A stretch of 64,000 bases of DNA, taken from contig CAVVAM010000002.1 of the NCBI GenBank assembly GCA_963746265.1, positions 399,037 to 463,036 on the forward strand, given 5' to 3'. A program made the translations under genes and the position numbers. Source of the stretch: Ilumatobacter sp963746265 (GTDB taxonomy: Bacteria; Actinomycetota; Acidimicrobiia; Acidimicrobiales; Ilumatobacteraceae). Below the pieces are notes generated by a model. It was not told where the DNA came from. It saw only the letters and a program-made list of their open reading frames with translations, and searched no databases. Position 1 is the first letter of the stretch; each line of letters begins with the position of its first letter. Below, in pieces: positions 41,606 to 49,347 of the stretch.

Positions 41606-42337
41606 TCAGTCGCGTGTCTGTGCTGTGGTGTCGTGGATCAGCAACGGGGCGTGATCGGACTCGCTGAGCGGGAGCACGGCCTGGCTGCCATCATCGAGCG
41701 CGATGACGACGTGTGTCGCGGTGATCTTGACGATCGGGCCGGTGTATCCGCCAAGCGTGATCCGGCGACCCGGCTCGACGAGATCGGCCACTGCCTTCCC
41801 AGCGGCGACCGATCGAGCGATGTGCCGTCCGCCGGCGATGGCCACACCGGCGAGTGCGAAGGCTGTTCCGAACGCGACTGCAGCCACGAGGATGTTGAGA
41901 ATGGTGGTGTCGATGCCGAGCTGGCTCAGCGCGAGCACGGTCGCGGCGCCGATGACGGCGAACCGAGTGGCTGCCTCCGCCACCGGCTGTCGGCGGCCCG
42001 TGGCGCGCACCGCCGTCCGGTTGACCGCGGCCGCTGCGAGCGTCCCGAGCACGTAGCCCGCAATGAGGATGAGACCCGCCACACCAACGCGAGGCAACCA
42101 CGCAAGAACGTCGGAGGGGATCGGGTCGAGCGTCTCGGGGCTTGTCGAGGCGACCGCCGCGACGAGGCCCGCGGCGACGAACAGCCAGAACACCAGCGCT
42201 GATGTCGGCCTTGCCACCTGCCGCAAGGCTTCGCGTCGTTTCGACCTTCCCAGGAACCTTCGGACGAGTGCGCCGAGGACTGCCCCGACGACCACGCCGG
42301 CGACGACGTAGACGGCCGCGGTCCACCACTCGTTCAT
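41606..42337 (-). CDS. MscS-like membrane protein (conserved TM helix type)
   Basis: A protein of 243 residues from the ATG at 42337; a longer frame starts at 42403. Helices AAVYVVAGVVVGAVLGALVR, SALVFWLFVAAGLVAAVAST and VGVAGLILIAGYVLGTLAAA are followed by a helix pair around AVIGAATVLALSQLGIDTTI. GTAFALAGVAIAGGRHIARS, and then GRRITLGGYTGPIVKITATH, resemble the pore helix and beta domain of small-conductance mechanosensitive channels, but shortened. It may respond to osmotic conditions together with the potassium/chloride genes next to it. The role is inferred from position and family. Confidence 0.75.
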   Translation of the reverse strand: MNEWWTAAVYVVAGVVVGAVLGALVRRFLGRSKRREALRQVARPTSALVFWLFVAAGLVAAVASTSPETLDPIPSDVLAWLPRVGVAGLILIAGYVLGTLAAAAVNRTAVRATGRRQPVAEAATRFAVIGAATVLALSQLGIDTTILNILVAAVAFGTAFALAGVAIAGGRHIARSVAAGKAVADLVEPGRRITLGGYTGPIVKITATHVVIALDDGSQAVLPLSESDHAPLLIHDTTAQTRD

Positions 42338-42374
42338 GACGACCAAGTGTTGCAGTCGTGGCGTCCCGCCAAGG

Positions 42375-42578
42375 TCATCGTTGCTGGAGGCGCTGGAGGA
42401 CACCGATGAAGAAGTCGGGGCGTTGCATGACCATCCCAGCTACCCACCCGGCTCCTGCCAACGCGAGGACCAGCAAGACCGCCAGTCCCCCGAATGCGAC
42501 CCACACGATCGCGATGAGCGCGCCGAGGGCGGCGCCGATGACTCCAGTGTTGCGGAAGAGGTTTCCGGGTTCGTCCAT
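42375..42578 (-). CDS. DUF2273-like small membrane protein
   Basis: A protein of 67 residues with two hydrophobic segments, NTGVIGAALGALIAIVWVAF and LAVLLVLALAGAGWVAGMVM. The order and size match the small DUF2273 proteins encoded beside Asp23 and AmaP genes. It is the last gene of the Asp23/AmaP cluster read from 45146 downward. The function in the family is unknown but is thought to concern the cell envelope. Confidence 0.75.
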   Translation of the reverse strand: MDEPGNLFRNTGVIGAALGALIAIVWVAFGGLAVLLVLALAGAGWVAGMVMQRPDFFIGVLQRLQQR

Positions 42579-42601
42579 GTTGATGGCTCCAGATGATGGG
42601 A

Positions 42602-43150
42602 TTAGCGGACTCGGGGCGGACGCGGATCGAATTCGGCGACGATTTCGACGGCAATGTCAGGGATGCCGAGATTGATCCAGAACGGCGTATTCAGTCGCCG
42701 ACGGGCTTCGGCGATGACGTCGTCGAGGTTGCAGCGGTCGTCGGCACGGACGGTGGCGTGGATTCGCTTCCGCTTCGGCATCACCGCCGTTGCACCGGTG
42801 ACGCCTTCGATCGAGCGCAGTTCGTACTCGACGGCGCGCAGTGCTGCGCGACCAGCGAGTCGTGTACTGCCGTCGTCGAATTCGCTGACTTCGAGCATTC
42901 GTGATCGTCCTTTCGGCTCGGGTGCGAACTGGGCGGCGATGAGTGCGACCGCTACGACGGCGGCGCCGGCGCCGATGAGTGCGAGCGCCCAATCGGCCAG
43001 ATCCGGATCGCCGACGGACCGTAGTGCGCTCGCGGTCTCGCGCCGCCATTGCGAGGACACCACGCCGATCAACTCCAAGAAGAGGAGAACGGCGCAACAG
43101 ATGGCGGTCCCGATCACGGCGAGTTGGGTGATCCGCCGAAGCAGTGTCAT
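42602..43150 (-). CDS. AmaP-like Asp23-anchor protein with C-terminal soluble domain
   Basis: A protein of 182 residues from the ATG at 43150, which overlaps the stop of the upstream gene (ATGA). Two helices (QLAVIGTAICCAVLLFLELI and LADWALALIGAGAAVVAVAL) resemble the alkaline-shock membrane anchor AmaP. They are followed by a soluble part, STRLAGRAALRAVEYELRSI and RIHATVRADDRCNLDDVIAE, similar in outline to AmaP/Asp23-type domains. It probably anchors or supports the Asp23-family protein at the membrane. Confidence 0.75.
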   Translation of the reverse strand: MTLLRRITQLAVIGTAICCAVLLFLELIGVVSSQWRRETASALRSVGDPDLADWALALIGAGAAVVAVALIAAQFAPEPKGRSRMLEVSEFDDGSTRLAGRAALRAVEYELRSIEGVTGATAVMPKRKRIHATVRADDRCNLDDVIAEARRRLNTPFWINLGIPDIAVEIVAEFDPRPPRVR

Positions 43151-43701
43151 CGGACTCGGTGCCGACTCTTGAGCTTTCGGACGTCGATGACGTCCACGCG
43201 GCGCACCCGGCATGGCAGCGCCCGCTCAGTCAGCAAGTCGGCCAACGCGGCGGTGTGTTCGGACACCGGGCCCGTGGTCGATGGGTCCGGGGTCACCAGA
43301 CGAAGGTCGACACCACCCCGACTCGACACCGAGACCGTGGCGTCGACTCGGCGGTCGATCGGTTGCAGTCGGCGTTCGAGGCTCGCGGCCAGGCTGTCGC
43401 GGTCGATGCGGAGACGTTCCCGGCGGGGGCCGGCGCGGAATGTGGCGTCGTTGCTCGGCGACCGCATCGACATCAGCCAGGCCGCCAACGCGATCAGGCC
43501 GACGATGCCGACTCCGATCGCGACCAGCATCGCCGGGCCCTCGCGGAGCGGTCCGGCGATCTGGCGCGCGCGGGCATTGATGGAATCGACCGAGATGAGT
43601 GGGTCCCACCCGAAGCTGATGCTCAGCCATTGTGCTGCGAGTGCGACGACGATGGCGCACGCGACGAATCCACACGCTCGGGCGAGGATTCGGAACCACA
43701 T
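43147..43701 (-). CDS. DUF6286/AmaP-like membrane protein
   Basis: A protein of 184 residues with two helices, GFVACAIVVALAAQWLSISF and AMLVAIGVGIVGLIALAAWL, then a basic segment (RRERLRIDRDSLAASLERRL) and a C-terminal soluble domain (VDATVSVSSRGGVDLRLVTP). This layout is seen in the DUF6286 group next to Asp23 genes in actinobacteria. It is coupled by four-base overlap to the AmaP-like gene and lies 43 bases after the Asp23 gene, so all are probably one operon. Confidence 0.75.
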   Translation of the reverse strand: MWFRILARACGFVACAIVVALAAQWLSISFGWDPLISVDSINARARQIAGPLREGPAMLVAIGVGIVGLIALAAWLMSMRSPSNDATFRAGPRRERLRIDRDSLAASLERRLQPIDRRVDATVSVSSRGGVDLRLVTPDPSTTGPVSEHTAALADLLTERALPCRVRRVDVIDVRKLKSRHRVR

Positions 43702-43743
43702 GGTTGCCAGCAGGTCAACGTCAGCTTCGGGCGGAACGATCTG

Positions 43744-44181
43744 TCACTCGACGCGAGTCTCGGGCCGACGGTCGTCCTCGAACTGCATGTCGTCGATCTC
43801 GATGTTCACTTCTTTCACGATCAACCCGGTCTGGGTCTCGACCATGGTGATCACGTTCTCGCGGACTTCCTGCGCGAGGTTTGGGATGGGATAGCCATAC
43901 CGCACGAGGATCACGAGGTCGATCGCGGCTTCTTTCTTGCCGACCTCGACATTGACACCCTGGGCGAGTGCCTCCTGGCCCGGCTTCACCCGACCGAGCA
44001 GGCGGCGGAACGAGGCACCCATGCCCGCGACGCCTTCGACCTCACGGCAGGCATGGCCGGCGAGCTTGGCGACGACCGAGTCGGCAACGGTCGTGACGCC
44101 ATGGTCGGTTTCCAGCGTGAGACCGCTGTCGACGACGGCATCGGTTTGGTGGGTGGGACGGGTTTCGGTGGCGGTAGCCAT
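43744..44181 (-). CDS. Asp23/Gls24-family envelope stress protein
   Basis: A protein of 145 residues with AGGAG eight bases before the ATG. DHGVTTVADSVVAKLAGHAC, REVEGVAGMG, VNVEVGKKEAAIDLVILVRY, GYPIPNLAQEVRENVITMVE and TGLIVKEVNIEIDDMQF are the complete set of Asp23 family motifs. Asp23 is a membrane-associated cell-envelope stress protein in firmicutes, held by AmaP; the actinobacterial relatives have similar neighbours. The gene is the centre of the operon headed by an ECF sigma factor at 45146. Confidence 0.92.
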   Translation of the reverse strand: MATATETRPTHQTDAVVDSGLTLETDHGVTTVADSVVAKLAGHACREVEGVAGMGASFRRLLGRVKPGQEALAQGVNVEVGKKEAAIDLVILVRYGYPIPNLAQEVRENVITMVETQTGLIVKEVNIEIDDMQFEDDRRPETRVE

Positions 44182-44286
44182 GGGCGGCACTCCTTCAGGT
44201 GGACCACTCGACCTCGAGTGGGCGGTTGTCAACAACATGACGCCGGCGACGACGGGAAGTCGCGAAGAAGATCGAGGATTCTCCTT

Positions 44287-44598
44287 CTACTGCGAATCGG
44301 GATCGATCATCGACCGAGCGGTCTGGGCGCCGAGACCCAACAAGCCGAGCAACACCGACACGCGCTCGAGGTCGCCGACCCGGTCTCCGACACCCTGCAC
44401 CGTCCGATCGTCGAATCCGGGATACGGTTCGACGGCCGTCCGCAGCGCCACGCTGTGCTCGTCGGGAAGTGCCGTCAGCCGGTCGAGCTCGGCGGTGACG
44501 TCTGCGTCGTCGAACCACTTCTCGACCCACTTGTGCGACCCGTCCTCGAGCCATGCTCGCAGTTGGTCAGCTGTCGGCTTCCGTCGGTGCCGTCTCAT
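44287..44598 (-). CDS. Small soluble protein coupled to an ECF sigma factor
   Basis: A protein of 103 residues, with its ATG overlapping the sigma stop (ATGA). RKPTADQLRAWLEDGSHKWV, EKWFDDADVTAELDRLTALP and GDRVGDLERVSVLLGLLGLG show a helical, partly acidic protein. No family is recognised and no membrane helix is present. The position directly after the sigma gene suggests a regulator of its activity (a soluble anti-sigma role), but no anti-sigma motif supports this. Confidence 0.65.
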   Translation of the reverse strand: MRRHRRKPTADQLRAWLEDGSHKWVEKWFDDADVTAELDRLTALPDEHSVALRTAVEPYPGFDDRTVQGVGDRVGDLERVSVLLGLLGLGAQTARSMIDPDSQ

Positions 44599-45146
44599 CG
44601 CGACACCTCCCTCCTCAACGCGACGCGGGCTCGGTACAACTTCGACTTCACGGCGGAAACCGTCACATCCAAGGTCGCAGCGATCTCGTCATACGGCAGG
44701 CCATCCACTTCGTGCATCACCAGCATGGCGCGTTCGTCCTCTCCGAGTCGTGCCAGCGCCGCCCACATCGTGTCGGCAGCCTCGGCCCGGAGTACGGACT
44801 CGTCAGCGCCGCCGGTGAGCGGGGCGATCATGTCGAGATGTTCGGTTGGCGTCGCCGGTCGGGCGATCCGCGATCGTAGGTGGCTCAACGCTGCGTTGCG
44901 GGTAACCGTGCGGGCCCACCGGATCGGCACGTCACCCTCCCACGATGGCATCGACGACCAGGCCTTGACCAGTACCTCCTGCACGATGTCCTCCGCACTC
45001 TGGCGATCGCGGACGATCGCCACCGCCACGCGATACAGCGTCGGGCCGAACTCGGCGACCAACCACTCGATCTGTGCCGTCGTCGCGGCCTCGGCGAGTC
45101 TCGACGGCACGGCGACGTCATCGCGAGTTGCACCTCGGTCAGCCAC
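44595..45146 (-). CDS. ECF RNA polymerase sigma factor heading the Asp23 cluster
   Basis: A protein of 183 residues. Region 2: FGPTLYRVAVAIVRDRQSAE, DIVQEVLVKAWSSMPSWEGD. Region 4: ALARLGEDERAMLVMHEVDG, LPYDEIAATLDVTVSAVKSK, LYRARVALRREVSR. The gene is followed by the small coupled protein and then the Asp23, DUF6286, AmaP-like and DUF2273 genes in the same direction. This organisation implies stress-controlled expression of the Asp23 envelope system, possibly autoregulated. The promoter recognised is unknown. Confidence 0.9.
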   Translation of the reverse strand: MADRGATRDDVAVPSRLAEAATTAQIEWLVAEFGPTLYRVAVAIVRDRQSAEDIVQEVLVKAWSSMPSWEGDVPIRWARTVTRNAALSHLRSRIARPATPTEHLDMIAPLTGGADESVLRAEAADTMWAALARLGEDERAMLVMHEVDGLPYDEIAATLDVTVSAVKSKLYRARVALRREVSR

Positions 45147-45424
45147 AGCGACTCATGCTCTCACACCCCTGACCGGATGCGATCCGGTCGATCATGCAGC
45201 AGCTGCGCCGTGTCGCGCCGGCGAGTCAACGCACCCGGTCTCGATCAACGACTGCTCCCGCGACAGCGAACGCCTCGATGCCGGAGAGTTGGGGATCCGG
45301 GGAACCGAATCGCTGCGAGCAAGCACGCCGGGGCTCGCCCAACGCGATAGTCGGACAGTGGCCGATCAACGCGATCCCGCCCGCTCCGGAACGTTCAGGG
45401 CCGAACCCGCTTGACGCCGCACAG
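45147..45424. other. Intergenic region before copy H
   Basis: It separates the ECF sigma gene from the truncated recombinase region. No gene or clear promoter was recognised. Confidence 0.4.
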
Positions 45425-45513
45425 ATCCACCCGGCAGCGGTGAGCGCCCTGTGGATCGGCCGGGGTCACGGTCGCGGGCGATCATATTGTCGCTCGCGAG
45501 CGGCCAGCGTCGG
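45425..45513. repeat. Dispersed recombinase-associated repeat, copy H, ending at recombinase 3
   Basis: CCGGCAGCGGTGAGCGCCC and TCGGCCGGGGTCACGG match copy B blocks at the same distance from the recombinase stop. It includes the 8-8-8 inverted repeat (45474-45497, one arm mismatch). The first half of the reference repeat is not evident. Confidence 0.6.
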
Positions 45514-46074
45514 TCAGCGGCTGGCGCCGGCGACGAAGGTTGACACGATGTAGGTGGCGTGGCGATCGAGTGATCCTCGTCCTCGGTCGTAACGCATTGT
45601 CGTTCTCGGATCCGAGTGCGATGCGGCTTCTTGGACGTCTCGGAGCGGGACGCCGGCGTCCAGAGCAGCGGTGATGAAGCTGTGCCGTAGCGAGTGCGGA
45701 CTGATCCGCTTGTCGATCCCAGCGGCCTTCGTCAGCCGTCGCACGATCCGCGCCGACGCGTGCCGATCGAGTCGGCCGGTGCCGTCGTGATTCAAGAAGA
45801 TCGGCCCCGATTCGCGTTCGCCGATGTAGAGATCGAGCGCACGTGCTGTTCTCGGCGAGAGCGGAATGGTGGCGGTCTTGTTGCCTTTGCGGTGGATGAA
45901 CAACGTGCGGTGTCCTCGGTTGACGTCCAGGTTGTCGATGTCTGCCCCAAGGGCTTCGGAGATCCGCAGACCGTTCAATGCCAACAGACACGCGAGCGCA
46001 TGATCGCGGCCGCCGCAGAGTCCGGCTTGGACCAGGAACGCGCCGAGTTCGTTGCGATCCAGACCGAGGGTGGA
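45514..46074 (-). pseudogene. Tyrosine recombinase/integrase 3, N-terminally truncated
   Basis: 186 residues starting within STLGLDRNELGAFLVQAGLC and continuing to VSTFVAGASR. All six catalytic residues are retained, but residues 1-126 (the core-binding domain) are missing. The match to recombinase 2 at 35512 is almost complete at protein and DNA level. It breaks exactly after GGTGGAG (about 46076), where unrelated sequence begins. A longer open frame continues to 46437 but carries no recombinase similarity. Without the core-binding domain, activity is unlikely. Confidence 0.85.
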
Positions 46075-46246
46075 GGGTTTTCTCGATCTCGAGCGTCGTG
46101 TTGCGCCCATGGCGTTGCGGGCTCGATCCTGCTGACCAACCTGGTCACCATCGCCGCGGCAGCAGCACAGATGTTCCCGATCATGGCCGGGATATTCCCT
46201 GCCGGGGCGTCGTGCCCCGCTGCAGAGGTCACGACGACATCTCGGA

Positions 46247-47626
46247 CTACTGATGCGCAGGCAGTCGTCCGTCGCCGATCGCAGCGGTGAAGGCCTGGTA
46301 GTCGCGCTGGTTCTGGTCGGCGTAGGCGACGGAGAACTCGGCGATCGCGCGGTCGAAGACGGTGCCCGTGCCGAGGTATCCGGCGAGAGCGGCGGGGTCG
46401 CCGGAGCGGGCGTGTGCTCGTGCGAGCGTCCAGCCACACAGCGACGCGTATCGCCGGAGCTGGTCCAGGGGGGCGCCGTCGATCTCGACCGATCCCTTCA
46501 TGTCCTTGAACTGACGCCAGTAGTAGTGGGTGCCGCCGGGTCCCACCGTCCACCCGAGGAAGCTGTCGCTCGCCGCCTGCACGAGACGCTGGCCCTCGAC
46601 GACCCGACGGCCGTGCTCGGCGTAGGTGCTGGCCGGGAGGTGGTCCGCCAGCACCGATCGGTCCGCTTCCTTGATCTGCAGGAAGAACGGATCGTGGTCG
46701 TCGCGACCTTTCAGCAAGACGATCAGGCACCTCGTGCCGACGGATCCCACGCCGACGACCTTGATCGCCATGTCCCGATACTCGAACCGGTCGATGAGCA
46801 CCTTGATGTGGTCCGGTACGGAGGCGAGGTAGTCGTGGTACGACTGCAGAATTGCCCGGGAGAGGACGTTCGGGTCCTCGTCGAGCGGGATCTCCCGCAA
46901 TGGGATGATCAGCGGCGGTTGTGAGGCGATGCGGTACCCGTCGTCGGACTGCTCGGCCAGCTTGTCGAAGGCGTGGAGGCTGTTCTTCGATCGAGCCTTC
47001 GTGACGAACTTGGTGCCACGATTGCGCTCCTTCTTCGTCAGCCGGTCGGCGAAGGCGCTGAAGACCTCCTCGACATCGAGGTGGGCATACCAGACGTCGA
47101 GATACGACATGTCGGCGAATCGATGCATCGCCGTGCGATACGCCTGTGCGGCACGGCGGGGCAGGTCGAGTTCGTCGTCGCTGCCGTAATCGTTGTGACT
47201 CGCGGCGATCGCGAAGCTGGCGGCGAGGCGTTTCACGTCCCACTCCCACGGACCCGGAAGGGTCTCGTCGAAGTCGTTGAGATCGAACACGAGGCTCCGC
47301 TCCGGCGATCCGTAGACCCCGAAGTTCGACAGGTGGGCATCCCCGCAGAGCTGGACCTGAAGCCCCGATACCGGTGTGGTCGACAGATCACTGGCCATCA
47401 CCTTGGCGCCGCCTCGATAGAACGCGAACGGCGACTGCGACATCCGCCAGTGCCGGATCGGGACCAGGAACTGCAGCCGTGACCGGTTCTGCTCGGTGAT
47501 CAGCTCGATCGGGTCCGGCCGATCCGGCGCGGGTGACCAGTGGCCGAGGCTGCTGCGTGGCGCCTCCTTGCGGAGTGCTTTGCCAGCCGCCCGGGCAGCT
47601 GCGGGCTGGTGCACGCCATCGGTCAT
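46247..47626 (-). CDS. DUF2252 protein
   Basis: A protein of 459 residues from the ATG at 47626, which overlaps the SulP stop (ATGA). RHWRMSQSPFAFYRGGAKVM, VQLCGDAHLSNFGVYGSPER, SLVFDLNDFDETLPGPWEWD and VKRLAASFAIAASHN are the diagnostic DUF2252 motifs; HLSNFG and DFDET recall the catalytic and metal-binding loops of kinase-like folds. VGVGSVGTRCLIVLLKGRDD and TLARAHARSGDPAALAGYLG complete the family pattern. Function unknown. It ends about 170 bases from the truncated recombinase. Confidence 0.9.
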   Translation of the reverse strand: MTDGVHQPAAARAAGKALRKEAPRSSLGHWSPAPDRPDPIELITEQNRSRLQFLVPIRHWRMSQSPFAFYRGGAKVMASDLSTTPVSGLQVQLCGDAHLSNFGVYGSPERSLVFDLNDFDETLPGPWEWDVKRLAASFAIAASHNDYGSDDELDLPRRAAQAYRTAMHRFADMSYLDVWYAHLDVEEVFSAFADRLTKKERNRGTKFVTKARSKNSLHAFDKLAEQSDDGYRIASQPPLIIPLREIPLDEDPNVLSRAILQSYHDYLASVPDHIKVLIDRFEYRDMAIKVVGVGSVGTRCLIVLLKGRDDHDPFFLQIKEADRSVLADHLPASTYAEHGRRVVEGQRLVQAASDSFLGWTVGPGGTHYYWRQFKDMKGSVEIDGAPLDQLRRYASLCGWTLARAHARSGDPAALAGYLGTGTVFDRAIAEFSVAYADQNQRDYQAFTAAIGDGRLPAHQ

Positions 47627-49347
47627 CGTGTCATCCGATCTGCCGCAGCTTCGTAGACGTTGGGATGGATGTGGTCCTCGCCGAGCGTGTCGACGACCTC
47701 GTCCCGGCGGAGCACGTCGAGCACCGACGGTTTGACCCGCGCGAGGCGGATCTCGGCACCGTAGGACTCGGCGAGCTCGATGACCTCGCTGACGGTGCTC
47801 GACCCCTGGGAATCGATGAAGTCGACCCCCTCGAAGGAGATCACGACCGTGTCGTACGGCGGATCGGCGTCCTCGGCGAGCTGGCGCAGCCGGTCGGTGA
47901 GCGCGTCGGCGCTGGCGAAGAACAGCCCGGCGTCGAAGCGCAGGACGAGCAGGCCAGGGTACGTCGCCGCGTCGGGGTGCTGCTCGACGGCATGGAAGGC
48001 CTGTGTCCCTGGCTGGCGACCGAGGACCGGTGCCTCCGGGGTGGCGCTGATGTACACGAGCCACCCGAGCGACAGCACCACACCGATGATCACGCCGGCG
48101 AGAACCCCGGCAGACAGCACGGCGACGATCGCGGCGATCGCGATCCAGAAATCGACGCGCGCCACCCTGTGGAGCCGCCGCATCTGTGCCACGTCCATCA
48201 TCCCGAAAACGACTGCGTCGATGATCAGCGCGGCCAACACCGGGTTGGGGAGATCGGAGAACAGCGGTGCCAGCACCAGCAGGGTGAGCACGATCAGGAC
48301 GCCGGTGGTCAGCGACGCCAGCGGGGTCTTGGCGCCTGACTCGTCGTTGAGCGAGCTCGCCGACAGACTGGTCGACACCGGGATGCCCTGCAGGACACCC
48401 GAGCCGAGGTTGGACATGCTCTGGGCCACCGACTCCTGGTTGATGTCGACCCGATAGCGATGCTTGGACGCGAACGACCGTGCGTCGGCGGCGGTCTGGG
48501 AGAACCCGATCAGCAGCAGCCCGACGGCGGCGGGTCCGATCGAGGCGAAATTGTCGACGACGAAGCCGAGGTCGGGAACACTGGGAGCGGCGAAGCCGCG
48601 GGGGACGTCGCCGACGAGTGCGATCCCCCGGTCGGCGAAGTCGAACACGACCGATGCCAGCAGACCGCCGACGACGAGCACGAGGGCGCCCGGCACCTTG
48701 ATCGGCGAGAACCGGATCCCGACGACCACGACCAGCGACACGATGCCCACCAGCAGCGTGGTGCCGTCGGTGTCGCCGAGGCCCTCGATCCAGCTGGCGA
48801 GCTTGCGCCACGAGTTCGCGCCGTCGACCGTCGTGCCGGTGATCTTGGCCAGCTCGCCGATGACCACCTCGATCGCCGACCCGAACAGGAAGCCGGTGAT
48901 CACCGCCTTGGACAGGAAGTGGGAGATCCACCCCATCTTGAAGATCGCCAGGAGAAGGAAGAGGAGGCCAGCCAGGAGCGTGATCGCCGACACGAGCTCG
49001 ACGGCGTCGTCGCCGGAGACCGATGCGAGAACCACGGCGCTGGCGGCGACGGCGGCCAGCGCCGAGCTCGGACCGGTCGCGACCTGCCGCGCCGTGCCGA
49101 ACAGCGCGTAGAGGATGGCGCCGGCAGCGGCTGCATAGAGGCCGTGTTGAATCGGCACCCCGGCGATCCCCGCATACCCGAGCGACTTGGGGATGACGAG
49201 CGCCGCCACGGTGAGGCCGGCGATCAGATCGGCCCGGAGCCACGACCGGTCGTAGTGACGCCCCCAGTGCAGGATCGGCACGAGGCGCGACAACCCCGAC
49301 GTCCTCGTCGCGCCGCGGCCCACGTCTGCTACCGGTTCGGTCGTCAT
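47623..49347 (-). CDS. SulP-family anion transporter with STAS domain
   Basis: A protein of 574 residues. The N-terminal LRADLIAGLTVAALVIPKSL with YAGIAGVPIQHGLYAAAAGA is the typical SulP entry, followed by about 12 helices. The cytosolic STAS domain (from about residue 450) shows GLLVLRFDAGLFFASADALT and VVISFEGVDFIDSQGSSTVS. Family members carry sulfate, bicarbonate or other anions. The gene overlaps both neighbours by four bases, so the CYTH-like, SulP and DUF2252 genes form one tightly coupled operon. Confidence 0.92.
   Translation of the reverse strand: MTTEPVADVGRGATRTSGLSRLVPILHWGRHYDRSWLRADLIAGLTVAALVIPKSLGYAGIAGVPIQHGLYAAAAGAILYALFGTARQVATGPSSALAAVAASAVVLASVSGDDAVELVSAITLLAGLLFLLLAIFKMGWISHFLSKAVITGFLFGSAIEVVIGELAKITGTTVDGANSWRKLASWIEGLGDTDGTTLLVGIVSLVVVVGIRFSPIKVPGALVLVVGGLLASVVFDFADRGIALVGDVPRGFAAPSVPDLGFVVDNFASIGPAAVGLLLIGFSQTAADARSFASKHRYRVDINQESVAQSMSNLGSGVLQGIPVSTSLSASSLNDESGAKTPLASLTTGVLIVLTLLVLAPLFSDLPNPVLAALIIDAVVFGMMDVAQMRRLHRVARVDFWIAIAAIVAVLSAGVLAGVIIGVVLSLGWLVYISATPEAPVLGRQPGTQAFHAVEQHPDAATYPGLLVLRFDAGLFFASADALTDRLRQLAEDADPPYDTVVISFEGVDFIDSQGSSTVSEVIELAESYGAEIRLARVKPSVLDVLRRDEVVDTLGEDHIHPNVYEAAADRMTR

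Noticed and set aside
15494..45513. Classical integron (IntI plus attC array)
   Set aside because: The recombinases lack the IntI-specific insertion as far as can be judged, and the repeats do not show the RYYYAAC/GTTRRRY core ends; only a loose integron-like analogy is kept.
47627..49243. N-terminal part of the 998-codon minus-strand ORF
   Set aside because: Only its last 459 codons are the DUF2252 gene; the rest runs through the SulP gene in a wrong frame.
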